This document shows, one piece after another, positions 52,960 to 61,513 of a stretch of 64,000 nt of DNA. The DNA lies in contig JAXMBH010000006.1 of NCBI GenBank assembly GCA_046349975.1, forward strand, positions 219,954 through 283,953, in the 5' to 3' direction. Each line of letters opens with the position of its first letter. The stretch's first letter is position 1. Position numbers and translations under genes: made by a program. The notes beneath the pieces are model-generated. The model searched no databases and was not told the origin of the DNA. It saw only the letters and a program-made list of their open reading frames with translations. This stretch comes from JABDGM01 sp046349975 (GTDB lineage: Bacteria > Planctomycetota > Planctomycetia > Pirellulales > Lacipirellulaceae).

Positions 52960-54786
52960 TTAATCTGCCTGTCGCTGATGAAGCGCCGCCATCTCCTTCT
53001 TGCCGAGCGCTTCATAGGCCACATACAGCGACTTGTGCACCGCCGGTGAGTCGGGCATTCCGTTTACAGCATACTCGAGATCATCCACCGCCTCCTGCCA
53101 GCGCTTCAGCTTTAGCAGAATTTCGCCGCGCGTTTCCCGAAAGTTAAAGTCATCCGGCTGTAGCTCGAGCGCTTTCGCGACTGCCGCGTACGCGCGATCA
53201 ATCGGCACGTTTGGCTGCTCGATCATGACGCAGGCTAGGTTATTCCAGGCGATTGCGTTCTTCGGATCCTTGTCGACTGCCACCTGCAAATACGCTTGTG
53301 CCTTTCCCCATTCACGGTTGGCGCTTGCCGCGGTCCCCAGCGTTTCAGCCAGCACCGACGACATCGGCGTAGACTTGCCGAGCAGATCGAACATTGCGGC
53401 AATCTCCGGCCGCGCGATCCGCTGCTTGTACAACAGCGCAACATGCCCCCGCATGTTCTGCTTCACGTCGGCGCATTCGATCACGATGCGAAGCCGGTCT
53501 GCCAACAACTCCGGATTCGGCGCCGGTGAGCGTAGCAACTCATTGAACTCGGCTGCGCTCAACGCCGCGATGTTCTTTCGCGCACCTTCGCTGCTCGGGT
53601 ACTTGCCGTACCACTCGCGCAGCACCTGGTTCAGCGTTCTCTGATCCTGGAGCAAGTTCGCGGCTGCAGCCCACGTTTCATAGTCTTCGTTCGAGAGAAC
53701 CGCCGACTTCTCACCAAGCTTTCGCATTTGTGCACAGACTTCGTTCGCATCCCGCCGTGCCAAATCATTCTCACCTAACTTCACGTGGATGCGAAAGCTC
53801 TCGATCGCCGCCGCCGGCAGCTTCGTCACATGCTCTTCAAGCAACGCAGCCGCCTCATTCAGCCGTCCTTCCTTCGCCAACCAGGCGGCGCGAAGCATGT
53901 CGATCGATTCACCCTCAATTGACAATGCATCGAGCTGCTCGAGATGCTTGCCAACCAGCCGATGCGTTTCCTCCGGCGGGAGCCCCAGCCTGCCATCCAC
54001 GAGATGCTCGACAATCCAAATATGCGCGAGCGGATACCCTGGTCGATCGGGTCCCGCCAAACTGACCATCCGCGCGTACGCCTCAGTCAGCTTCCCTTCG
54101 CGCTCGAGCGCGAGCGCATGGTTGAACCGGGTTTTCGGCACCTCCATTTGCAGCGCCGAGAGCTTCCGCTCGAACAAGTCGACGCGGCCATGATCGCGTT
54201 CCTCGATGGCTTGTGACAAAGCCAAGCTGTAATGCGTTGCGACGTTGCTCCTGCCAAACAGCGCGCCCCACGCGACCACTCCGCACAATGGCACAGTGAT
54301 CAAAAGCGCGGGCAACCCCCACAACAAATGCCGATAGGGCCGCGTTCCCGCCCACGCGACAATGAAACTCCCCACTGCGGCAAACGGATACCACAGTGGT
54401 TTCGAATAATACGCAACGCGAAAGAACAATCCATCAAGGTTCAGCCGCTCTGCCACCCGCACCACCACACCGAGCAACCAGCCGCCGCACCACCCGAGAC
54501 CATGCCAACATGCTCCTAATGCCCGTAAAATGCCTCCCGGCAATCTTGGCGTGGTAAACAATCCATTCCAGAGCCGGCGGCTGTGCCAATGGATGAACAT
54601 CCCTGAGCGACTAAGCGCGGCTTCCAAATTGCCAATGCGTTCCACAAGTCGGAAGCAGGCATGCAGTACGACCAGGCAAACCCATTCAAACGGCCACACA
54701 ACGGCGCGCCCCACTCGGGCGGCGCCATGCAGCATCCGCATCACGAAGTGCAGTAAGCGAAAGCGAAATGGAATCCGATCATCCAT
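52960..54786 (-). CDS. Membrane-anchored TPR protein
   Basis: 608 aa from the ATG at 54786 (MDDRIPFRFRLLHF); the frame is open to 54906, but that extension would run through a pair of palindromes and lacks protein character. The N-terminal 200 residues hold several hydrophobic helices, with clear transmembrane segments near 130-155 and 155-185 (LLWGLPALLITVPLCGVVAWGALF). Residues about 200-600 are helical tetratricopeptide-like repeats, clearest near the C-terminus (AIAWNNLACVMI, VAKALELQPDDFNFRETRGE, WQEAVDDLEYAVNG). TPR domains mediate protein binding. It faces the polysaccharide exporter genes across one PEP-CTERM gene, but a functional link is only suggested. Confidence 0.78.
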   Translation of the reverse strand: MDDRIPFRFRLLHFVMRMLHGAARVGRAVVWPFEWVCLVVLHACFRLVERIGNLEAALSRSGMFIHWHSRRLWNGLFTTPRLPGGILRALGACWHGLGWCGGWLLGVVVRVAERLNLDGLFFRVAYYSKPLWYPFAAVGSFIVAWAGTRPYRHLLWGLPALLITVPLCGVVAWGALFGRSNVATHYSLALSQAIEERDHGRVDLFERKLSALQMEVPKTRFNHALALEREGKLTEAYARMVSLAGPDRPGYPLAHIWIVEHLVDGRLGLPPEETHRLVGKHLEQLDALSIEGESIDMLRAAWLAKEGRLNEAAALLEEHVTKLPAAAIESFRIHVKLGENDLARRDANEVCAQMRKLGEKSAVLSNEDYETWAAAANLLQDQRTLNQVLREWYGKYPSSEGARKNIAALSAAEFNELLRSPAPNPELLADRLRIVIECADVKQNMRGHVALLYKQRIARPEIAAMFDLLGKSTPMSSVLAETLGTAASANREWGKAQAYLQVAVDKDPKNAIAWNNLACVMIEQPNVPIDRAYAAVAKALELQPDDFNFRETRGEILLKLKRWQEAVDDLEYAVNGMPDSPAVHKSLYVAYEALGKKEMAALHQRQAD

Positions 54787-54862
54787 GGAATCAGTTGCGA
54801 TGATGTGCCGCTTCGCCGCTAAGAGAAGTGCCGGCGCAAGTTCCGAATACTCAAGAGTGCTC

Positions 54863-54896
54863 CGGATCGTCGCGATCCGAAAAACATGTTTTTCGG
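54863..54896. promoter_or_regulatory. Two abutting palindromes upstream of the TPR gene
   Basis: CGGATCG at 54863-54869 and CGATCCG at 54873-54879 form the first palindrome, with a TCG spacer. CCGAAAAACATGTTTTTCGG at 54877-54896 is a perfect 20-bp palindrome that shares its CCG with the first. They lie 77-110 bp upstream of the preferred ATG at 54786. They could be operators or a hairpin-forming leader. Confidence 0.5.
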
Positions 54897-55114
54897 CAAC
54901 CCCCACATTGGCAGTATAACACGTGTCTCAACGATCTCAATTACGCGGCCGGCTCTGCGCCTGGCGAATGAATCCTGGGAGACGTCCAACCGCACGGCTA
55001 TTTGAGGAGTTTGCGACCCAGCCTATGCGCCAGGACGCAGTCGCAGCGCGTCGCGTGCAGGCCCCTCCGGACGGCCAGTTCAATGTCGGCGTTAATGAAC
55101 TGAGCGTGATTGTC

Positions 55115-56146
55115 TCACGCACACTCGCGACGTCGCACAAAGACGGCAATACTCGCCGCGGCAAAAAGAAGACTCACCACAGCAGGTTCCGGCACAACGA
55201 GCCCCGCCAACCCCGCGCCGGCCGCCGGCCCCGCCCCTACCGCGTTCCGCCAGATCACATAATCCGCCGCATCGACGACGCCGTTGCGATTGCCATCGGC
55301 GCCATTTCCCGCCGGCGTCACGGCCGTGCCAAACGTTTGCCGCCAACGCGTAAAGTCTGCCGCGTCGATATCACCATCGATATCGTAGTCGCCATATGCA
55401 GCGTCGCGAACCACCAGGTTGTCGAACCACGCCGTGCTCCCTGCGCTCTGCGATACCGGATCCCCGGCGGCAGCGAACGTCGAAATGTCTGCGTCCGTGA
55501 AATTATCGAGATGGAAGGCCCCATCGACGAAGCCAGTATTGGCGACCTGTGTGCCGTTAACAAAGCCACGATACGTGTCGGTCAAAAAATCGAACACCAG
55601 CCGAAAGTGATGCCATTGATTGAAACTCACGATAGGGCCCTCTAACAGTGTGCCGGTGCCTTGTTCCTGGTACAGCACATTCCCGGTCGCGGCATCCACA
55701 CCTAACGAGCCCAAGACGTAGGGACTGAGGTCAGCGTCATATCCCTCCATCCCAAAGAACGGACCAAAAGCCGCACTGAGAGAAGGGGCCACGCGCATAT
55801 CCCAATCAACCACCACAAACCGCTCGGTTGGATAACCATTTTGCGGCACCGCCCAACGCCGATCGTTGTTCGGGGCGGCTGTCTTGGTTACCTGCAACGC
55901 CTGCGTCCCAGAGTGGACGACCGAATTTTCCACAATCGCCGTGCTTGTCCCGCCGCCGGCAACTGCCCAGCCTTGTTGGCCCTGCAACTGCCCCGTGACC
56001 ATCGGCGGCTCGAAGCCCGTACTCAGGATTGTGCCTGCTGCATGCGTGCTATCGCTGCCTGCGAAAGCCACAGTGCAACCAATCGCCAGGATTGCGATGC
56101 ACGAGTGTGCCCCTCGGGCCCGATTGCGAGTCTCATCGTTGCTCAT
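55115..56146 (-). CDS. PEP-CTERM protein with dockerin repeats
   Basis: 343 aa from the ATG at 56146 (MSNDETRNRARG), giving a signal peptide ending near DSTHAA. The core (about 35-250) contains WDMRVAPSLSAAFGPFFGME, GSLGVDAATGNVLYQEQGTG and DNFTDADISTFAAAGD, all closely repeated in the protein at 59.9-60.9 kb. A LamG-like jelly roll is possible but not proven. Dockerin-type loops follow at about 252-310 (GDYDIDGDIDAADFTRWRQT, then DGNRNGVVDAADYVIWRNA), then a PEP-CTERM tail (VVPEP, helix, VRRRE). It is divergent from the lipoprotein/exporter pair. Function unknown; likely surface-anchored. Confidence 0.88.
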   Translation of the reverse strand: MSNDETRNRARGAHSCIAILAIGCTVAFAGSDSTHAAGTILSTGFEPPMVTGQLQGQQGWAVAGGGTSTAIVENSVVHSGTQALQVTKTAAPNNDRRWAVPQNGYPTERFVVVDWDMRVAPSLSAAFGPFFGMEGYDADLSPYVLGSLGVDAATGNVLYQEQGTGTLLEGPIVSFNQWHHFRLVFDFLTDTYRGFVNGTQVANTGFVDGAFHLDNFTDADISTFAAAGDPVSQSAGSTAWFDNLVVRDAAYGDYDIDGDIDAADFTRWRQTFGTAVTPAGNGADGNRNGVVDAADYVIWRNAVGAGPAAGAGLAGLVVPEPAVVSLLFAAASIAVFVRRRECA

Positions 56147-56484
56147 CAAAAAGTCCCGATCGTTGCAAGCCGATAACGCGCAGTAGCGACGTTCAGCGAC
56201 GCTCAAGATGCAAGGTCGCGTGCGCAGAAATTAATAGATGCAGGCAGTTTGCAGTATATTTGGCTGCTTCAAGATGGGCAAGTTTCTCGCACTTCGCCAC
56301 TGTTCTCGCAAATTTCTGCACACATCCACTGAACCGGCGTGGCGGGATTCGCTACCACGTCACTGAGTGCTGCCAGCCCTCATGATCCCTGCGATTTGAA
56401 TAATTGCTGTAATCGCTACTTCTTAACGGCCGATACACAGACACGTGTCCACGGCCATGGGGGGCCGCACGACCAGGCTTCATA
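56147..56484. other. Divergent intergenic region
   Basis: 338 bp between the divergent PEP-CTERM gene and the lipoprotein gene. An AT-rich stretch around 56225-56270 (AATTAATAG, TATATTTGG) is the most promoter-like part, but no matched -35/-10 pair or clear palindrome was found. Confidence 0.4.
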
Positions 56485-57783
56485 ATGCCTCGCACGACGG
56501 CACAGCGCGCCAGCAATAGCAGCGAGCGAACGGGAATCCATTCCGGCGCCCAACTCGGTCGCCGTCGCGATGCCGTTGCTCCGCGCGCTGCTCGACGATC
56601 AACAAGCGCCCTCAGCGCTTGGGGATGGGCGGCCGTCATGCTTGCTAGCCTGTCCTCCACTGGATGTTGTCGTGTGTTGGGGCTTGCGTATCGAACCACG
56701 CGCGGCGAACCGTCGATCTATTGCGACAATTGTGATCAACGCCGCAGCCTGGCGCTCTACTCGACGTGGGCCGATGAAGCTTGGATGCAAGAAGCGGGCG
56801 GCTGTGGTGGCGGCGCGTCACCCGACTACGCTGCCGGCTTTCACGACGGCTTCGTCGACTATGTCTATGGCGGCGGTTCGGGCGAGCCGCCGCCAGTGCC
56901 GCCGCGTCGTTATTGGAACGCCGGCCTGCGCTTGCCCGAAGGCAAAGCACGCGCTAGCGATTGGTTCGCTGGCTTCCGCCACGGCGCGCGAGTAGCGCGC
57001 GACAACGGCTACCGCGAGATGGGCACCGTTCGCGGCATGCTCGCTGGCGATCCGCGTGCCGCTCATCATGCCGAAACGTACGCGCTGCCGGCAGAAACCG
57101 ATCCGCCGACGATCCAGCCGTATCAGGAGCCGGCGAATCCGTTTTCCTCCGAAGATCCAATCGAGTCTCTGCCCATACCAACGCGGTCGATCGGGCCCAA
57201 CGGCCCAGTGATGCCGCCGCCGGTGGATGGCTCCGCCCCGACACCGCCGCAGTCCACGCCCGCGGAAGATCTGCCCCCCCAGAACGATGACCAACTTTCG
57301 CCGCCGCCCATAGGCGACGAAAACTCCGCCACCACCACTCACAAATTGAGCCGCCGCACGCAAACAGCGGCATCACCAGCGCCGGCCGAATTGGAATTGC
57401 CGCCCGATGTCGATCAACCTTTACCAATGCAGCGGCCTGACCAAGGTTGGAAGCCAGTGAGTTCCAGCGGCGAATGCTCGCAAACCACTAGTACGACTCA
57501 GCACCCGTCGAAAACGCCAGGACCGCGCCTTGCCGTCGAACCACAACAACCGGATCCAAAAGGTACCTCTTTACGGATCGTCACCAGCAATGAAGTGAGT
57601 GAGCAGTCGCAAGACGAAGCGATCACTCCCGCTTCATTCGTCGAAATCACTGATGACGGCGGTGAGCTGCATCCAGCCACCACTGCCGGTCGAATGGATA
57701 GCACAATCGCCCGCGATTTGGCGCCTGTGCCGATTCGCGAGTGTCGCCGATCTAAGGCAGACACGCTCAACTTCAAACGCTAG
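56485..57783 (+). CDS. Lipoprotein encoded before the polysaccharide exporter
   Basis: 432 aa. An Arg/Ala-rich N-terminus of about 40 residues leads to a hydrophobic helix and the lipobox SSTGC (C61). The mature N-terminal domain (about 62-200) contains CDNCDQRRSLALYSTW, SPDYAAGFHDGFVDYVYGGG and SDWFAGFRHGARVARDNGYR, with repeated Y/W-A-x-G-F-x-x-G-like turns. The rest is Pro/Ser/Thr-rich and probably disordered. I do not know a named family. It is 52 bp upstream of the Wza-like gene on the same strand and is probably co-transcribed, which suggests a role in polysaccharide export. Confidence 0.72.
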   Translation: MPRTTAQRASNSSERTGIHSGAQLGRRRDAVAPRAARRSTSALSAWGWAAVMLASLSSTGCCRVLGLAYRTTRGEPSIYCDNCDQRRSLALYSTWADEAWMQEAGGCGGGASPDYAAGFHDGFVDYVYGGGSGEPPPVPPRRYWNAGLRLPEGKARASDWFAGFRHGARVARDNGYREMGTVRGMLAGDPRAAHHAETYALPAETDPPTIQPYQEPANPFSSEDPIESLPIPTRSIGPNGPVMPPPVDGSAPTPPQSTPAEDLPPQNDDQLSPPPIGDENSATTTHKLSRRTQTAASPAPAELELPPDVDQPLPMQRPDQGWKPVSSSGECSQTTSTTQHPSKTPGPRLAVEPQQPDPKGTSLRIVTSNEVSEQSQDEAITPASFVEITDDGGELHPATTAGRMDSTIARDLAPVPIRECRRSKADTLNFKR

Positions 57784-57835
57784 CCGAGTTCCGATCAAAC
57801 ACCGCCATCACCGAAATACCGCATCACAACGTCCC

Positions 57836-59218
57836 ATGTCCGCGCAATTGAAGCAACCCGTTCGGCTCGCACCGCAAAATGCGATGGCCACATGTGCGCG
57901 GAACGTCGTTCTATTGTTGGTGTGGGCCGCGATGTTTTCAGGTTGCGCAGCGCTCACCAACCCGATCGCGAACGGCATTCCGGTGCATGTGCTTCCGGAT
58001 GAGCTCCTCGCTGAATCGCGCGAGGGTTTCGAGCCGATCCCGCTGACAACGCTGCGGCAACCGCCGCCAAAGAAATACGTACTTGCCAGCGGCGATACGC
58101 TCGGCGTTTATATCGAAGGCGTCCTTGGCAGTGCGGAAGCGCCGCCACCGGTAAACGTGCCAGAATCCGCCGATATGCCGCCGTCGATCGGCTACCCGTT
58201 CCCGGTCCGCCAAGACGGCACCGTGTCGCTGCCCTACGTGCAGCCGGTGAAAGTCGCTGGCCTCACGATCGAAGAGGCCGAGAAAGCCGTCATAAACTCC
58301 TACATGGCCAAGGAAATCCTCCGCCCGGAGGATCGCCGAATCCTCGTAACCCTCATGCGCCCGCGCCACGTGCGTGTGCTGGTCGTTCGCGACGATTCGC
58401 AGCAGCGACAGATCTCTCTGCAGACCGAGTCGCTCCGCGGCCTGGGCACGACATCAACTTCGATCGGCGGCAACTCGCAAGGCACCGGCATGGTGCTCGA
58501 ATTGCCCGCCTACGAGAACGATGTGCTCAATGCGCTCACCCGCAGCGGCGGCCTTCCCGGCCTCGAGTCAACGCAAGAAGTCATCGTCCAGCGTGGCTAC
58601 TGGGACGGCCGCAGCCAAACAATGGCTGCCGAACAATGCTTCGGCCACGGCTATGACAACATGCTCACCTCCGACGGCAGCCGCAATACTATTCACATTC
58701 CGATGCGCACGCGGCCCGGCGAGCCGCTGCCGTTCAGCCCCAAGGACGTCATTCTAAACGACGGCGACATCTTGATGGTCCGCGCCCGTGAGCCCGAGTT
58801 CTTTTACACCGGCGGTCTACTGCCCTCTCAAGAATTCCCATTGCCGAACGACTATGACCTTACGGTCGTGGAAGCGGTGCTCAAGTGCCGCGGCCCGCTC
58901 GTGAACGGTGCCTTGAATTCCAGCAACATCAGCGGTGCGGTCATCTCTGCCGGCCTTGGCAACCCGAACCCAAGCCTTCTCTCCGTGGTGCGGCAAACAC
59001 CCAACGGCGGGCAGGTCAATATTAAGGTCGATTTGAACGCCGCGTTGCGCGACCCCCGGGAGAACATCCTGGTGCAGGCCGGCGACGTACTTGTGCTCCA
59101 AGAAACCCAAGACGAAGCGATCACACGTTACCTGACACAGATCACGAACGTGAACTTCTTTGGCCGCTTGATCAACCGGACGAACGCGCAGCTTAGCTCG
59201 ACGATTACGGCCCCGTAG
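57836..59218 (+). CDS. Polysaccharide export lipoprotein (Wza-like, poly_export/SLBB)
   Basis: 460 aa from the ATG at 57836; the open frame extends back to 57599 but overlaps the previous gene. The lipobox is FSGC (C37). The polysaccharide export domain (about 74-190) contains YVLASGDTLGVYIEGVLG, VRQDGTVSLPYVQPVKVAGL and TIEEAEKAVINSY. SLBB-type segments follow (NDVLNALTRSGGLPGLE, and LNDGDILMVRAREPE). The C-terminal part ends NILVQAGDVLVLQETQDEAI, the last export-domain strand. Wza-type proteins form the outer-membrane channel for capsule or exopolysaccharide. No tyrosine kinase (Wzc) or polymerase gene is adjacent in this window. Confidence 0.9.
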   Translation: MSAQLKQPVRLAPQNAMATCARNVVLLLVWAAMFSGCAALTNPIANGIPVHVLPDELLAESREGFEPIPLTTLRQPPPKKYVLASGDTLGVYIEGVLGSAEAPPPVNVPESADMPPSIGYPFPVRQDGTVSLPYVQPVKVAGLTIEEAEKAVINSYMAKEILRPEDRRILVTLMRPRHVRVLVVRDDSQQRQISLQTESLRGLGTTSTSIGGNSQGTGMVLELPAYENDVLNALTRSGGLPGLESTQEVIVQRGYWDGRSQTMAAEQCFGHGYDNMLTSDGSRNTIHIPMRTRPGEPLPFSPKDVILNDGDILMVRAREPEFFYTGGLLPSQEFPLPNDYDLTVVEAVLKCRGPLVNGALNSSNISGAVISAGLGNPNPSLLSVVRQTPNGGQVNIKVDLNAALRDPRENILVQAGDVLVLQETQDEAITRYLTQITNVNFFGRLINRTNAQLSSTITAP

Positions 59219-59285
59219 CCTATGAGCCGTGCGACAGGCTTGGGCCCTCAACTGCTTCGTCGAGTCTGGCTCTCAGCAATCAAAA

Positions 59286-59313
59286 AGCAGGTCCCTTGAA
59301 AAAGGGACCTGCT
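59286..59313. terminator. Bidirectional rho-independent terminator
   Basis: A perfect 12-bp stem (AGCAGGTCCCTT / AAGGGACCTGCT) with a GAAA loop lies between convergent genes. On the minus strand it is followed by TTTTTG; on the plus strand by GAAATTTTCTT. It serves the exporter gene ending at 59218 and the minus-strand gene ending at 59341. Confidence 0.9.
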
Positions 59314-59340
59314 GAAATTTTCTTAATCGCGACGCCGCCT

Positions 59341-59862
59341 TTAGAATGGCGGACGCGGGGGCGGACGGAACGGGCTGCGAACCGGTGGACGATACGGATC
59401 ACGCACGGCGCCTGTCGCCAAGGACAAATCACTCTGCATTGACGAGCTGAGGGACCCACCCGTTGCGACGGCGATAGCCGTCGTTGCAGCAGGAATCGTT
59501 ACCGTTGCATTGGCAGTAATTGGCGGCAAAGCCGCGGGCGCCGCCACTGCGGCAATAGAGGTCGCGGTCGACGTCGCTGCCACTGGCAAACTCACTACTG
59601 GAGCCGTAGCCGCGGGAGTCGAGAGCTTCGACACTGCCAGGGAATCGTAAAGTTCGCCTTCCGGAACTGCCACGAACACGCCGAAGCCGTTCATCTTCAA
59701 CCGCGTCTTCTTAGTCGCAAATGGGTTGAACGCCCGCGTCCGAGCCTTCGCCGCTGCGATCTTCGTCGACGCCGACAGATCTTTATCTGCCGCCATCGCT
59801 GAGTCGCTGCCGCTCAGCAAGAGCGCGCCGACTAGAGCAAAGGGAATCCAAAGTTTCATCAT
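59341..59862 (-). CDS. Small secreted low-complexity protein
   Basis: 173 aa. A signal peptide (KLWIPFALVGALLLSGSDSAMA) is followed by a short charged segment with a possible folded core (about 28-75: RTRAFNPFATKKTRLKMNGF, GVFVAVPEGELYDS). A long Ala/Thr/Val/Pro stretch follows (about 80-145), and the tail repeats Arg-Pro-Pro (PYRPPVRSPFRPPP). No family is recognised. It is followed by the strong terminator at 59286-59313. Confidence 0.65.
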   Translation of the reverse strand: MMKLWIPFALVGALLLSGSDSAMAADKDLSASTKIAAAKARTRAFNPFATKKTRLKMNGFGVFVAVPEGELYDSLAVSKLSTPAATAPVVSLPVAATSTATSIAAVAAPAALPPITANATVTIPAATTAIAVATGGSLSSSMQSDLSLATGAVRDPYRPPVRSPFRPPPRPPF

Positions 59863-59909
59863 AGTGTGCCGTTCGCAGTTTGCTTAACGCCCCCAGGCGA
59901 TCACCCAGA

Positions 59910-59933
59910 TCTGGCTCACGGCCGTGAGCCAGA
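59910..59933. terminator. Perfect 24-bp palindrome after a PEP-CTERM gene
   Basis: The left arm TCTGGCTCACGG (59910-59921) is exactly complementary to the right arm CCGTGAGCCAGA (59922-59933), with no spacer. It begins 6 bp after the stop of the minus-strand PEP-CTERM gene and lies upstream of the 173-aa gene. No T-run follows on either strand, so it could be an attenuating hairpin or a protein-binding site rather than a classical terminator. Confidence 0.5.
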
Positions 59934-59938
59934 CGAGA

Positions 59939-60913
59939 CTACTTTACACTCCGGCGGCGACGTAAGCCAGAAAACAGTGCCAAGCCCACGCCGACAACCG
60001 CCATGGTGCTCGGTTCTGGGACTACCTCACAGGTGCCTTCACGGACCAAAAAATTGTCATAGTACGCGGTGCCGGTCAGTGCCAGGGACGCTGCGTTGCC
60101 GGCGGCGGACACCGCGGCAATGTCTGCATCTGAGAACTGATCCAACCCGCCTGAAATATTATTTTGATCAACGAACCCGATCGTTCCCAACATCGAGCCG
60201 TTGAGCAGCACGCTGTACTGGTGCGTGCTGTAATCAAGCTTCATCTGAAACTTGTTCCATTGTCCAAAACCAACCATGCTGCCGGTCGGGGTAAGGAACC
60301 CGCTGCCAGCCGCTTGGTACAAAACTTCTCCGGTTGCGGCATCCACGCCTAGCGAACCCAACAGACCGACCGGATTACCATCGTCGTCGTATGCCTCGAC
60401 GCCGAAGAACGGTCCAAATGTTGAATCGCCGTTGCCGAGCGAGTGTTCGACCCGCATATCCCAGGTAATGCAAATGCAAGGCTGGGCCGGCTCCGGCGGA
60501 GCTGGATTCGGATAGTCGGGATAACCCAGTGCGTTCACTGGCACGGCCCAACGAACATCGGAATTCGCCGCGCGATCAACCTTCACGGCTTGCGTGCCGC
60601 CGCCGGGTGCAAACACGGTGTTCTGCACGAAAGCGGTGCTTGCTCCCACGTTCTTTGTTCTCAGCCATTGACCCGGAGGAATTGCCTGGCCTTCGCCCGG
60701 CGGATTGATTTGTCCTTCCAATTGGCCGGTGCCAATGAAAGTCGTGCTGAAGCCATAGGGAGCCGTTGGCTCGAAGCCGTTCGCGTTGACGATGTCATCG
60801 TCATCGGCCCAAGCTGGTTGGGCGCCACCCAATGCTAAACCAACGACTACCCAGCACGCGCATAAACCAAACGCCCTACGGGCCGTGAGGGCACCGAGTT
60901 GTTTCCGCATCAT
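59939..60913 (-). CDS. PEP-CTERM protein, paralogue of the 55-kb protein
   Basis: 324 aa. The signal peptide lies near residues 15-36 (LCACWVVVGLALGGAQPAWA). The core contains FEPTAPYGFSTTFIGTGQLE, WDMRVEHSLGNGDSTFGPFF, GSLGVDAATGEVLYQ and DQFSDADIAAVSAAGNAASL, each aligned with the protein at 55.1-56.1 kb. That protein has a dockerin segment before its sorting tail; this one passes directly to the PEP-CTERM tail (VVPEP, helix, RRRRS). Two ATGs at 60913 and 60910 are equivalent as starts. Probably surface-anchored; function unknown. Confidence 0.88.
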   Translation of the reverse strand: MMRKQLGALTARRAFGLCACWVVVGLALGGAQPAWADDDDIVNANGFEPTAPYGFSTTFIGTGQLEGQINPPGEGQAIPPGQWLRTKNVGASTAFVQNTVFAPGGGTQAVKVDRAANSDVRWAVPVNALGYPDYPNPAPPEPAQPCICITWDMRVEHSLGNGDSTFGPFFGVEAYDDDGNPVGLLGSLGVDAATGEVLYQAAGSGFLTPTGSMVGFGQWNKFQMKLDYSTHQYSVLLNGSMLGTIGFVDQNNISGGLDQFSDADIAAVSAAGNAASLALTGTAYYDNFLVREGTCEVVPEPSTMAVVGVGLALFSGLRRRRSVK

Positions 60914-60994
60914 TAGCGTCTTCCTTAAATCAAAGAGTGTCTGATCGCTGCTTCGAAATGCTACTCGCTGGAATTCGAAATTGCGACGGGCATA

Positions 60995-61438
60995 TCACTG
61001 GTGTTCGTTCACTGGGCCGCAACAGTTTGTGCGGTTCGTATCGTTAAAGCCCATGATACCACAGATTATCCCCCCGAAAAGTAGGGGGGAGGCGTCTGGG
61101 ACCGCGGAAATTGTCAGATTGTTGAAAAACACGTCCGGCCCGCCGTTGGCGTCAAGCAGCCGTACCTGGGAAATTTGCTGGTTAGGGTTGGAAAACAGGT
61201 TGCCGGTCACCGAGTTGTCGACCCCAGCGACATCGCTGAGCTTGTCGATTGTCATGGTACAGGAATTGGCGGCTCCCAGCGTAAATGACAGCCGCAAGCC
61301 GTCGGTCGTGCGACCGGGGGCGGGACCACTCACGTTCGCGGCAATAATGTATGCGTGGGCGCTGGGCGGAGCGAGTGATAGTGCGGCAACCAACGCGATT
61401 GCAGTCTGCAATATCGCCCTGCCACTAACCGCACCCAT
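60995..61438 (-). CDS. Small exported protein with atypical PEP-CTERM-like end
   Basis: 147 aa. Signal peptide: AILQTAIALVAALSLAPPSAHA. The core is short and beta-rich (IIAANVSGPAPGRTTDGLRL, then SQVRLLDANGGPDVFFNNLT). Near the C-terminus VPDASPLLFGGIICGIMGF resembles the tail of the next protein upstream on this strand (VPEASTILFGGLVCVVGG). Instead of a terminal Arg cluster, however, the chain ends NDTNRTNCCGPVNEHQ. Either the tail is degenerate or the end has been altered. Function unknown. Confidence 0.65.
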   Translation of the reverse strand: MGAVSGRAILQTAIALVAALSLAPPSAHAYIIAANVSGPAPGRTTDGLRLSFTLGAANSCTMTIDKLSDVAGVDNSVTGNLFSNPNQQISQVRLLDANGGPDVFFNNLTISAVPDASPLLFGGIICGIMGFNDTNRTNCCGPVNEHQ

Positions 61439-61513
61439 CGCAGCTGCCCTCCGACAATCTCAATAACCGCCGCCAAGCGCCCTCTGGCCAATTGCCCCAG
61501 CCCGAGCGAAGCG

